A DNA stretch of 64,000 bases from Gaiellasilicea sp963705515 (GTDB lineage: Bacteria > Actinomycetota > Thermoleophilia > Gaiellales > Gaiellaceae). A program made the translations under genes and the position numbers. Location of the stretch: NCBI GenBank assembly GCA_963705515.1, contig CAVPJV010000008.1, forward strand, positions 372,001 through 436,000, written 5' to 3'. The notes under the pieces were generated by a model. That model had not been told where the DNA came from and made no database searches. It saw only the letters and a program-made list of their open reading frames with translations. Shown piece after piece: positions 51,954 to 61,000 of this stretch (the stretch's first letter is position 1; each line of letters opens with the position of its first letter).

Positions 51954-52456
51954 ATGCGCTGGCTCATCGCTGCGACCTGCTCGGCGGGTGTCGCGGTCGT
52001 GGTGGCATCACCCGCGATCGCCGCCGTTCCGCCGCCGACGGTTCCGTCCGATGCTGCGATCGCCCAGTACATCGAGGTCGTACCCTCCGCGACAGGACTT
52101 GTGCCGACCGGCGGACGCCGCCCGCGAGTGGCGCGGCACTCCCGACCGCCTTGCGAGCCAAGGTCGAGAGGGTTGCCGGCGTTGACGCGCCCGCGCTCCT
52201 CGACCTCGCCCAGGACCCTCGGTTCGGCGCCCCTCCCGAGCGCCGCGGCAACGCCGCTCCAGCGACCCCTCGGCATCGCGCCGACCCTGCTCCCGCAATC
52301 CCACGCCACCCCGTCCTTGAGTCGACCGGCGCGCCTACGCCCAGCCCGCTCGCCGCGGCGGCCTCGACGGCCGGTTCCGGCGGGCTCCTGCTCGTCGCCC
52401 TCCTGCTCGTCGCGATCACGGCGGCGGGCATCGCTGCCAGGGCGGCGCGGCGCTAG
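51954..52456 (+). CDS. Small secreted protein with C-terminal membrane helix; one frame break
   Basis: N-terminus WLIAATCSAGVAVVVASPAI is a signal peptide, followed by PSDAAIAQYIEVVPSATGLV. Near 52109-52114 the frame changes by -1 (one missing base); the continuation TPPASGAALPTALRAKVERV leads to VDAPALLDLAQDPRFGAP and a final helix (GLLLVALLLVAITAAGIAAR) with a basic end. Corrected length is about 168 residues. It looks like a small cell-surface protein anchored at its C-terminus. Function unknown. It is divergent from the polymerase gene and may share regulation with it. Confidence 0.6.
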
Positions 52457-52627
52457 CGGGCCGCGCGGCGCGGCGTCCGTTCCGACCGCCATGACGGCTC
52501 CGGCCTCCGAGCGACACCCTGTCGACCCCGGTGCAGCCCCGCGCCACATCGTCGTCTCGTTGCCCGAGTGCCCAGACGGGCTGCCGAATGCCCCCAAACG
52601 GGCTACACGACTCCCGTCCGCCATCCG

Positions 52628-52633
52628 TACACT
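52628..52633 (+). promoter_or_regulatory. Candidate -10 (TACACT) of the glycoside hydrolase gene
   Basis: TACACT ends 8 nt before the GTG at 52642. A decayed copy of this promoter and start (TAAACT then GTGCGTCTCGCAGCGAT) is found at 57823-57854, supporting that the block is a functional unit. Confidence 0.45.
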
Positions 52634-52641
52634 GGGCCGCC

Positions 52642-54082
52642 GTGCGTCTCGCAGCGATCATCGGCTCGGCTCTCGCCCTCGCGGCGGTCTCGAACGCTGG
52701 GGCCGCCGGCCCGTTGGAGACCGGCTTCCTGGATCCCGGTGCGTTCACTGGCCCGAACGCGGACGTAGTCCGTCGTCCGCGCCCGAAAGGCGGGCGCGAC
52801 TCTGACGCGCGTTCCCCTCTTCTGGAACGCCGTCGAGACCGCAACGCCGGCCGACCCCGAGGATCCGAACGATCCGGCGTACGACTGGGCGTCGCTCGAC
52901 CGCCAGGTCAGAAACGCCGTCCGCGGCGGGCTCGCGCCGATGCTGTGCATCACCAACTCGCCGAAGTGGGCGGAAGGTCCGGCGGTCGGCCTGCCCGGGA
53001 CGTGGCCCTCGCCGGCGAAGTTCGCGCAATTCTCGCGTGCAGCGGCGCGGCGCTACAGCGGCACGTTCACTCCCCCCGGGCAGACGGAGCCCCTGCCGCG
53101 CGTGCGCTACTGGGAGGCGTGGAACGAGCCGAACGCGGGAAGCAACCTCGCCCCGCAGCGGATCAACGGGCGCGTTGCCTCGCCGGCCCACTACCGGAAG
53201 ATGGTCAACGCGTTCGCCGGCGCCGTGCGGGCCGTCGCGTCGAGCAACAAGGTCGTGGCCGGGACTCTAGGACCCTTCGCCCACAACTCGAAAGACATCC
53301 AGGTGGCCGCTCCGATGCAGTTCATGAGCGACCTGCTCTGCGTCTCGATGCGGCCACCGCACCGCAAGACGTGCTCGGCGCGCACGCGGTTCGACATCTG
53401 GGCCCACAATGCCTACGCGAACGGAGGACCGGACTGGGAGGCGAAGATCCCAGGCAACGCCTCGATCGGCGAGCTGCCGGAGATCCGCGCCTTGCTCCTG
53501 GCCGCGAAGCGTCAGGGCACAGTTGTCTCGAGCGGGCAGCCCCTGTTCTGGGTGACCGAGATCAGCTGGGACACGAAGCCGCCTGATCCGAAGGGCGTGC
53601 CTCAGAAGCTGCACGCGCGTTGGGTGTCGGAGGCGCTCTTCCGCATGTGGCGCGCCGGGGTCAGCGCCGTGATCTGGTTCCGGCTTCAGGACGATCCACT
53701 CCGGGTGAGCCCGTACCAGTCGGGGTTCTTCACGACGAACGGTCAAGCGAAGTACTCGCTCGAGGCCTTCCGGTTCCCCTTCGTCGCGTTCAAACAGAAG
53801 GACGCCGTCTCGGTCTGGGGACGCACACCCTCCGGCAAGCCCGGCGCGGTGATCGTGGAGCGCATGACCAAGAACCGCTGGGTCGCAGCCGCGCGTCTCC
53901 GTGCCGACCGCTACGGCATCTTCTCCGCCCGACTTGCAGCTCCGCCGGACGGCACGACTGCGTTCCGTGCCCGGCTCGCCGCCCCCGCGGAGCTGTCGAT
54001 CCCGTTCTCGCTCACGGTTCCGCCGACGCGCCCGATCAGCCCCTTCGGCTGCGGCGGCACGATCCCCTGCTCGCGCGGCTAG
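52642..54082 (+). CDS. Secreted clan-A glycoside hydrolase (GH5/GH39-like); one frame break
   Basis: Signal peptide RLAAIIGSALALAAVSNAGA. Near 52770 the frame moves +1 at a CC and continues VVRARKAGATLTRVPLFWNA. The acid/base Glu is in RYWEAWNEPNAGSNLAPQ and the nucleophile candidate in LFWVTEISWDTKPP, the two conserved positions of clan GH-A barrels; VIWFRLQDDPLRVSPYQSG closes the barrel. A beta-rich C-terminal part ends GCGGTIPCSRG, with two Cys possibly bonded. Corrected length is about 479 residues. It probably cleaves or trims an extracellular polysaccharide, perhaps the one made here. Fragments of a paralogue lie at 54436-54600 and 57838-57875. Confidence 0.82.
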
Positions 54083-54302
54083 AGCACTGCCGTCGGGCTA
54101 CATCCGTCTGCGCACCTGCGCGGCGGCTGGTCGACAAGCAAGCTTCGCTTCATAGAAGGGCCGCCCTGAGGCGGCGGGACAATGTCACGGAGCGCTGCGC
54201 TTCCAGCGCGGGCGCAGACTTGTTAGGGAGCCCGTGCGACTTTGGGCCGGCATACCCCGTTGCAGTCAGCCACTCGCAACGGCACGCTTAGTCGGTGTGG
54301 GG
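54083..54302. other. Intergenic stretch after the glycoside hydrolase
   Basis: No convincing gene. It contains short inverted repeats (for example AGCGCTGCGCTTCCAGCGC near 54199) that could act in termination. Base composition is less GC-biased than nearby genes. Confidence 0.4.
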
Positions 54303-54435
54303 GTCGTTCGGGCTTGGCGCTGTGCATACAGGTGTTAGGAAGCGACTGCTAGTCGCCGTTTTCGGTAGCAGCTTCAGAACGGGTGATGAATCAAGTGAGC
54401 AGTTGAACGATAGCTAGCAGGTCTAGTCGTCGACG
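54303..54435 (+). pseudogene. Decayed copy of the 5' region of the sulfotransferase-GT2 gene
   Basis: Aligns along its length with 57897-58031. Shared blocks include GTCGTTCGGGC, CTGCTAGTCGCC, CAGAACGGG versus CAGGACGGG, AGTTGAACG and TCTAGTCGTCGA. In this copy the SD is lost and the frame after TTG (54403) hits TAG within four codons. It is a dead duplicate of the promoter and gene start. Confidence 0.65.
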
Positions 54436-54600
54436 TAGGCCCGCGCCTTCACCGAGATACAGAGGAGGGCGCTCGTGAACTGCATCGGCGGCACCACCTC
54501 GATGTCCTTCGAGTCGTGCCCGAACGGGCCGACCCCGCCGCGACGACCAGGTTGCCGGCGCGAACAACGTGTACGGCGTCTGCGAAGGCGTTGACTATGC
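54436..54600 (-). pseudogene. Fragment of a glycoside hydrolase paralogue
   Basis: On the minus strand IVNAFADAVHVVRAGNLVV, then after a frame change GPFGHDSKDIEVVPPMQFTS and ALLCISV, matches MVNAFAGAVRAV and GPFAHNSKDIQVAAPMQFMS of the intact hydrolase upstream. Only about 55 codons remain. It is in the opposite orientation to the intact gene, so an inversion or separate arrival is implied. Confidence 0.75.
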
Positions 54601-54660
54601 GTCTCCACCCGCTCTTCTACGTGCTCGGGATCGTGATGACGCTCGCCGGCTACGAGCCGG
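54597..54660 (+). pseudogene. Fragment of a GtrB-like GT2 C-terminus
   Basis: RLHPLFYVLGIVMTLAGYEP matches FHPLVFFYALGLVMTFAG of the GT2 at 42706-43648. It is truncated after the first membrane helix and directly abuts the inverted hydrolase fragment. Confidence 0.6.
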
Positions 54661-54733
54661 TTCGGTGAGGTCCGCCTAGCGTGCAACATGTCGTACGCCC
54701 CCGCAACGTTGCCCACCCGCGAGTGGACGTGGC

Positions 54734-54739
54734 TAGTCT
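54734..54739 (+). promoter_or_regulatory. Candidate -10 (TAGTCT)
   Basis: TAGTCT ends 8 nt before a GTG at 54748, which supports this start over the in-frame ATG at 54688. Confidence 0.35.
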
Positions 54740-54747
54740 TCACGCCC

Positions 54748-55611
54748 GTGCAAGAGTCGAATCACTGGCCTTTCGCCAAAGCTCTATCGCTGAGCGATGA
54801 CCAATGGGTCGACTTTCTCGCGCACGCGCGCGTTGCAGAGAGTCTCGTCGCGCCGGCGCTTCCCGGGGACGAAGTCCAGCGCGCCTGGGTCGGTTCGAGT
54901 GGCCTTGACGCTTTGCGCGAGGCCGGGCGGTTCTACACTCGCGCGTTGCGTTTGCTAACCGATCGGGGTGTTCCAGCCCAAGAGATAGGGCGCGTCCTCG
55001 ACTTCGGCTGCGGCTGGGGGCGAATCTACCGTCTCTTTCTGCGGAACTGCCGGCCGGGTGACTTGGTTGGCGTCGACATCGACGATGGTTGTATCGACAT
55101 CTGCTCCAGCTCTATGCCGTACGGGAATTTCGAACGGTGCGATCCGATGCCCCCGCTTGGGTTCGGCGACGGGTCGTTCGACGTCGTCACGGCATACTCC
55201 GTCTTCTCGCACCTCGCCGAGGACCCCCTACGCGCTTGGCTGCGGGAGTTTGGCCGCCTTCTACGGCCGGGGGGCATCGTCTTCCTCACTACGCTCAAGG
55301 AGGCGCATGTCGACTCGTGGAACGCACGCCGGAACGAGGATGCGCATGGCGCGGCGCTCGCCACTGCCGGATTCAACCACGAGTCGTGGCGGCGGCGGGC
55401 CGCATTTGGCCACGTCCTCTTCGTCCCCACTGGCGGCGGCGGTAGCCGTGAGGCGCCTGCCTTTTACGGTGAGACGATCGTTCCGCATGCGTACTTCGAG
55501 CGCGAGGCCGGCGGTTTAGGGTTCGAAATGCTGGACTACAGCCACGGCGACGATCTTCCCCAGGCATTTGTAGCCCTTGCCACTCCTGCGAATGCTGCGG
55601 CCCGTTGGTAG
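54748..55611 (+). CDS. Class I SAM-dependent methyltransferase
   Basis: About 287 residues from GTG 54748 (307 from ATG 54688). VLDFGCGWGRIYRLFLRNC is SAM motif I, LVGVDIDDGCIDICSSSMP motif II, and GSFDVVTAYSVFSHLAEDP motif IV with RLLRPGGIVFLTTL. It is a generic Methyltransf_25/11 type, common beside glycan genes. The acceptor is unknown. Codons are less GC-rich than in the first 50 kb. Its TAG stop is the start of the -10 of the next gene. Confidence 0.82.
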   Translation: MQESNHWPFAKALSLSDDQWVDFLAHARVAESLVAPALPGDEVQRAWVGSSGLDALREAGRFYTRALRLLTDRGVPAQEIGRVLDFGCGWGRIYRLFLRNCRPGDLVGVDIDDGCIDICSSSMPYGNFERCDPMPPLGFGDGSFDVVTAYSVFSHLAEDPLRAWLREFGRLLRPGGIVFLTTLKEAHVDSWNARRNEDAHGAALATAGFNHESWRRRAAFGHVLFVPTGGGGSREAPAFYGETIVPHAYFEREAGGLGFEMLDYSHGDDLPQAFVALATPANAAARW

Positions 55612-55614
55612 GCT
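55609..55614 (+). promoter_or_regulatory. Candidate -10 (TAGGCT) overlapping a stop codon
   Basis: TAGGCT ends 7 nt before the GTG at 55622. Its TAG is the stop codon of the methyltransferase. Confidence 0.42.
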
Positions 55615-55621
55615 TGCGCGC

Positions 55622-56527
55622 GTGACCAGCATGGTCTCAGCTGGACTCTGGCTCGATGAGCCGGGCGCGCGCGAGCAGATCGCGCGCCGCGCCGCTGGCG
55701 ACGCCGTGTTGGAGCGTGTTGCGCACGAGATGATCGATGTCGGTTTCACAGTGATTCCGGGGCTGCACTCGGTCGAGCTGATCGATGCGGCGCGTGAGGA
55801 TTACCACCGTTACCTCGAGGCGAACGCCGCGGAAGCCTCAAACCACCGTGACTCGGAGGGCCGACAGCACCGGCTGACGAACTTTCACCTTTCCTCGGAC
55901 GCGGCGATGCGCATCGCGAAGAACCCGGAGGTGATGCGCGTCCTCGACTTCGTCTTCGGCCGGCCGGCGGCGGTCTACACCTCGCTGACGTTTCAGTACT
56001 CGACGATGCAGGCCCTGCATCGGGACGCGCCGTACTTCCACACGTTCCCGCCGAGCCTGTTTGCGGGGGTCTGGACGGCGTTTGAGGACATTCATCCCGA
56101 CTCCGGTCCGCTCTCGTACGTGCCGGGAAGCCATCAGTTCGAAGTCGACCAGGTGGAGCTCTATCGAGTCGCGCTCGAGAGGACCGGCGACGCCGAGGGC
56201 GCGCATCGCGATGCACTCGGGGAGTACCAGCGGCTCATCATAGAGCGAGGCGAAGCGATTGGGCCGCGCGAGTACGCCCTGCTCGAGCGCGGCGACGTCG
56301 CGATCTGGCACGGGCAGCTGGTGCACGGCGGATCCCCTTCGCGGCGCCCCGAGTTGACGCGCAACAGCATGGTCGTCCACTGCTGCCCCGAGGACGTCTT
56401 CGTCTTCCAAGACGACGCCTTCCTCCACGACGACGAGGGCGAGCCGGCGCCGCGCTACCGGTACGCGGAGAGCCTGGGCCGCAAGCACGCCGACTGGGGC
56501 GTTGCCGGCTTCATGGACTCGATCTAG
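55622..56527 (+). CDS. Phytanoyl-CoA dioxygenase (PhyH) family Fe(II)/2-oxoglutarate oxygenase
   Basis: 301 residues. The iron ligands are visible as HxD in ALHRDAPYFHTFPPSL near residue 132 and the distal His in AIWHGQLVHGGSPSRRPE near residue 234, followed by the Arg that would bind 2-oxoglutarate. SGPLSYVPGSHQFEVDQVEL is also typical. PhyH enzymes hydroxylate small molecules, lipids or sugars. In this setting modification of a glycan or lipid is possible but unproven. It follows a methyltransferase on the same strand with its own -10. Confidence 0.88.
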   Translation: MTSMVSAGLWLDEPGAREQIARRAAGDAVLERVAHEMIDVGFTVIPGLHSVELIDAAREDYHRYLEANAAEASNHRDSEGRQHRLTNFHLSSDAAMRIAKNPEVMRVLDFVFGRPAAVYTSLTFQYSTMQALHRDAPYFHTFPPSLFAGVWTAFEDIHPDSGPLSYVPGSHQFEVDQVELYRVALERTGDAEGAHRDALGEYQRLIIERGEAIGPREYALLERGDVAIWHGQLVHGGSPSRRPELTRNSMVVHCCPEDVFVFQDDAFLHDDEGEPAPRYRYAESLGRKHADWGVAGFMDSI

Positions 56528-56895
56528 CCGACGTCTTCTACGGGCGGGCGCGTCCGCACACTCACGGCTCCCGCCAGCAGCTGTGGCTTTCGGCTTCGAG
56601 AGGTAGTACCGATAAGTGTCCATCTGACACGGCCGTTGAGCCTCCTCGCCGACACCCGGGGCGGTCACTGAGGTACCGAGGCTTCGCAAGGTGCCCCTCT
56701 GCGCCGTTCCCGCGATGAACGTCGTCGACCGCGTGCTGCTCGGGCGCCCGGTGCCGCATGAGTCAGCGGGCACGGTCGATGAACGAAGCCACCGCGGAGC
56801 GTTGGAGAAGCAAGTGGCGCCACGGCGGAACGTGGAGCGGCGTTCCGATCGCACTGGTCGGATGTGCCGGCGTGGGCTGGCGTGGGCTGGCGCCA
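56528..56895. other. Intergenic stretch without a recognisable gene
   Basis: 368 bases between a plus-strand and a minus-strand gene that converge. The open frames here show no family features. A perfect 10-bp tandem repeat (CGTGGGCTGG at 56871-56880 and 56881-56890) lies six bases beyond the stop of the methyltransferase. Confidence 0.5.
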
Positions 56896-57591
56896 CTACT
56901 GACGAACGATTGCAAGCATCTGTTGTGAGCGCGGGTGCTCCCACTCGCCAATCCAGACGGGAACCCATCCAGGCTGACGCGCTTCCCGAACGATTTCCGG
57001 GACACTCGAGTGGAAAGGGTCGCGGTCGTAGTGAGTCTCGATGCCGTGCGGCTGCAGCTGTGGGGAGTCGAGGACACCGGGATCAGGTGCGACGAACCAG
57101 GTGCTGAAGAAGATCGCACCCGCCCGGAGAAACGGTGCAGTCTCGTGGAGCGCTTCGACCAGTCGCTGCCGGGGGAGATGCGTGAACACGGACTGTGCGA
57201 TGGCGAAGTCGAACGTGGTTTCGAACGCTGCGAGCTGGAAGCTACCTGTCACTGCGAGGTGATTTCTCGGCATGCGCTGCTCATGTGATGTGCCGACGAT
57301 CTCTCGCTCGTACCCCGCGTCGAGAAGCGTCGGTGAGATGTCAATGCCGTAGTAATTCCCGGGCTCGAGGTACGGAATCAGCTTGACGCCAGCGCGAAGC
57401 GCGCCGCACCCAATGTCGATCAACTTGTGATGCGGCATCAATCCTTGTTGGACAAGGAAGTCGCGCTGGAGCGTCCCGATGTCCTCCCAGAGGCCGCCGA
57501 CAACTTCGCGGTGCCTTCCTTCGGCAACCGCCGCACGCAAAGACGCCTCATCCTCGTACATGCTGCCGCAATCGGACGCGCCTGTACTCAC
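56896..57591 (-). CDS. Class I SAM-dependent methyltransferase
   Basis: 231 residues. LIDIGCGALRAGVKLIPYL near residue 58 is motif I, followed by NYYGIDISPTLLDAGYERE and FDFAIAQSVFTHLPRQRLVE. It lacks the C-terminal additions of the other methyltransferases here. Start GTG 57591; an internal ATG (MYEDEASLRAAV) 10 codons in is an alternative. It is alone on its strand amid decayed fragments. Substrate unknown. Confidence 0.8.
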   Translation of the reverse strand: MSTGASDCGSMYEDEASLRAAVAEGRHREVVGGLWEDIGTLQRDFLVQQGLMPHHKLIDIGCGALRAGVKLIPYLEPGNYYGIDISPTLLDAGYEREIVGTSHEQRMPRNHLAVTGSFQLAAFETTFDFAIAQSVFTHLPRQRLVEALHETAPFLRAGAIFFSTWFVAPDPGVLDSPQLQPHGIETHYDRDPFHSSVPEIVREARQPGWVPVWIGEWEHPRSQQMLAIVRQ

Positions 57592-57656
57592 ACCGAGCTA
57601 TTGAACACGATGCCTCCCTACGCGTACCCCGCTCAACTTTCGGACTGCGTTGCGTA

Positions 57657-57810
57657 CTAGCGACATGGTGGCGTCCGTGCGGTGGTGCGGACGAGGCGCC
57701 TCGCCAGCAAGTGGGCCGCAGCCCGGGACGCCGTCAACGCACCGACGCAGACCGACCGCCGAGCCGTCCTCTGCACGAACGCGATGCGCGCGCACGTGGC
57801 GGGTCGTTCG
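57657..57810 (-). pseudogene. Fragment of a GT2 C-terminus
   Basis: On the minus strand SVCVGALTASRAAAHLLARR matches the C-terminus ITCVGAFATSRAAARSVVEA of the GT2 at 45696-46631. At DNA level GCAGCCCGGGACG and CCGACGCAG are shared. The rest of the gene is missing. Confidence 0.6.
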
Positions 57811-57822
57811 TCCGCGGCGGCG

Positions 57823-57890
57823 TAAACTGGTCGTCTCGTGCGTCTCGCAGCGATACTCGGCTTGGCTCTCATCGATACTTTCGCGAAGCG
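57823..57890 (+). pseudogene. Promoter and first codons of a glycoside hydrolase paralogue
   Basis: TAAACT followed by GTGCGTCTCGCAGCGAT (57838-57854) copies the -10 and first codons of the hydrolase at 52628-52658 (TACACT, GTGCGTCTCGCAGCGAT). The frame (RLAAILGLALI) then diverges and stops within 35 codons. Confidence 0.7.
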
Positions 57891-57896
57891 CTGTGT

Positions 57897-58031
57897 CGTT
57901 CGGGCGTCCGCGCCGTGTATCCACGCGTTAGGACGGGGCTGCTAGTCGCCACTCTCGGCAGCGGCTCAGGACGGGCATATGAAGGAGGTGCGGATTAGTT
58001 GAACGGTGAGTTTGACGATCTAGTCGTCGAT
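57897..58031 (+). repeat. Segment duplicated at 54303-54435 (leader of the 1506-residue gene)
   Basis: The intact copy of the segment: it holds the strong SD GAAGGAGGTG (57981-57990) 8 nt before the TTG start at 57999. Together with the decayed copy 3.6 kb upstream it delimits a recombined block. Confidence 0.65.
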
Positions 58032-61000
58032 ATCGGCCGCAGCCCGCTTACCCCCGTTCTCGAGCGCACAGCGATTTTGGTCGCCGGCTCACACAGGAGC
58101 GGGACGTCTGCGCTGGCGCGTGTACTGAGCCTCCTTGGCTGCGACCTACCCAAGCACGTCCTGGCGCCGGCAGAGGACAACGAGCTTGGCTTCTGGGAAC
58201 CGGTGAGGGTGCTTCAAGCGCACGATGTCTTCCTGGGTAGCATGGGTTCCTCCTGGGACGACGTGGCAGCAATCCCGGATGGAGCGTTCGTATCGGCCGC
58301 AGCTCGGGAGCTGCGCCAGGAGCTGGCGCTTCTGCTTCATGAGGAGTACGGCTCCTCGTCGCTGTTCGTCGTAAAGGATCCGAGGATTGCGCGTCTACTC
58401 CCGGTTTGGCTCGCAGTCCTGGCAGAGCTCCAGGCTGCGCCGGCCATCGCTCTCGTCGTTCGCAACCCACTCGAGGTCGCGGCTTCTTTGAGAGCACGCA
58501 ATGGGTTCACGACCACGAAGTCGCTCCTCCTCTGGCTGCGACACACAATCGAATACGAGCAGCATTCGCGCGGTCGCGCACGGTCGGTCGTCCTGTACGA
58601 CGAGCTCCTCCGCAACTGGCATGGAGTCGTTGCGAGAGTCGGAGAAGACCTTGGCATCACATGGCCCGGGAGCTCCCACCGAGCTACTGTCGAAATCGAG
58701 CACTTCCTCTCGGAAAGACAGCGGCACCACGTCTTCGACTGGAGAGACCTCGAGGGACGATCTGACGTCGTCAGTTGGGTAAAGGAAGCGTATTTTGCGC
58801 TTCGGGGAACGGACCCGGTACAGGTTCTCGATCAGGTTCGAGACGAGCTCGCGCGCGCAGACAAAGCCTTTGGCCCGATCCTCGAAGAGGCGCGGCTCGA
58901 ACTTGACGCGTCCCGAGAGCAGACGCTGCAAGGAGCGGCAGCACGGGACGCACTCGGTAGGGACATAGAAGCACGCAGTCTCGAGCTCGAGGCGAGAGAA
59001 GTCGAGGTTCAGCAGCTGCGCGAGGAGGTCGGAGAAATGACCTCCTCTCTAGCCGCCGTTGCCTCCCAAGCTGCCACACACGAGGCCGACGTGGCCGCGC
59101 TCCACGCTGAACGTGACCGGCTGGCACACGAAGTAGAGCGCTTTGGTGAGGAAGCAAGACAACTAGCCGCCGCGGTCGAGGCGGCTCAAGCACGCGTCGA
59201 TGCCGCGGATGCAGAGACCGCCCGCACGCGTGAGGAACTGAACACCGCTCAGGCCGAAGTCGACCGACTCAGGAATTCCGCGGACGAAGCCGTCGCCCGC
59301 GCCGCGGCATTGGAGGCAAACGCTAGCGCTGAGCGGGAGACCTTGTTGAGCGGTCTCCACACCGCGCGGGCGACCGTCGAGCAACTCGAGGAGCGCATCG
59401 CAGGCGCCAACGCCGCACTCGGCGCGCTGGAAGCACAAGCGGCGTCGGACCGCGGAGCGCTGCTGCAAGAACTCACAGAAGCTCGGGCGGAGGCGGAACG
59501 GCTCACTGCGCGGATCGTTGCCGAAGAGTTGGAGGCTGCCGCGGCGCGCAGGAAAGCGCTGGCAGATCTCGATGCCGCGAACGCCGAAGCGAACCGGCTC
59601 GCAAAGCAGCTCGAGGACACTTCTTTCGCGGCCGACGAGCTCGCATCGACGGCCGACGAATTGCTGTCGTCCGTCGAGGCGGAGCTAGAAGCTTCCCAAG
59701 CCGCGCAGGATCGGCTGCGAGCCGAGATCGTTGACAACCTCGAGGAGAACGGCGAGCTTCGCATCCTGGTCGAACACCTCGAGGGTGCGCTCGAGAGCAC
59801 GGCCGCGGCGCTCAGAGAGCACGAACAAGCCGCAGCCGCAGCTGGTCGTGAGTCCGCTGCACGGCAGGCGGAGGTCGATAACGAGCGCACTCGACTGCGG
59901 CACGAGCTCGAGACCGCACGAACGAACTTCGAGAACGCTCGCGCGGAAGTCGAGTTCGCTCACAACGAGCTCCAGATGCTGAGATCCGAAGCCGCCAGTG
60001 AGCGAGAGGCTCTCAGCGCCGAACATGGCGTCGTACGGGCGGAAGCAGATGGCCTTGTCGCGGAACTCGAATCCGCGCGCGCCCATGCGGACGGCCTTGC
60101 GGCCCGCACGGCAGAGCTCGAGGCAGCGCTAGGTGCGCACACAGCACTGCTTCACAGGTTGCAGTCGGTGAGCGGCCGCCGCACTTCACGGTGGCGAACC
60201 CTGTCGCAGCTTGGTACGTGGCTCTTGCCGCCGACTCCAAGGAAATTGAACTACCTCCGGCAGTACCTGGCCCTCCGAGGGTCTGGCGAGTTCGACGTCG
60301 ACGCGTACCTGTTGGGTAACCACGATGTCCTGACGTCGGGGATCAACCCTCTGATGCATTACGTCGAGTACGGCCGCCGAGAAGGTCGGATGGTGCACGT
60401 GAAGGTGCATCAGCCGGATCGCGCAATGGCTTCGATTTCTCCTGACTCATCATTACAGGCGCGAGATGAGCCCATGCCGACGCATGATGACGTGGTGGCT
60501 GATTCCGCGCAACACTCCGAGTCTGCGTGGCTATCGGAAAATCAAAGGGACTTGCTGGCGGCCCATTTCGACGCCGATTACTACCTAGCCACATATCCTG
60601 ATATTACCGCGGCTGGGGTCGATCCACTTGACCACTACTCCGCCGTCGGATGGCGCGAAGGGCGTGATCCTAGCCCCCGTTTTTCTAGCAGCTACTACCT
60701 AGACGCATACCCTGACGTTCGCGAGGCAGGAATGCAACCGTTGCTGCATTACGTAATCGCAGGTCTGGGCGAAGGTCGACGATCCGTACCGCCAGAAGTG
60801 ATCTCCACAGCTGAGTTGCCTCCCCGAAGCCTGGAAGAGGAGATCGGGGAGTGGCTCTGTCCCACCGGCAACCCAGGGCTCACGCCGAACGCGGCAGATC
60901 TTGGAGATACGACGCTGGAGCAGGACGACGCCGAGATCGTGAAGCAGGTACTCGCGTGGCGTGGCCGAGCCGAATCAGTTCGCATGGCGGAGCAACTTGC

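Noticed and set aside
56871..56890. 10-bp tandem repeat as a minisatellite
   Set aside because: Only two units; could be chance slippage and has no evident function.
56691..57107. A 138-codon plus-strand frame between two methyltransferase-region genes
   Set aside because: No domain, Arg-rich composition, and overlaps a convincing minus-strand methyltransferase.
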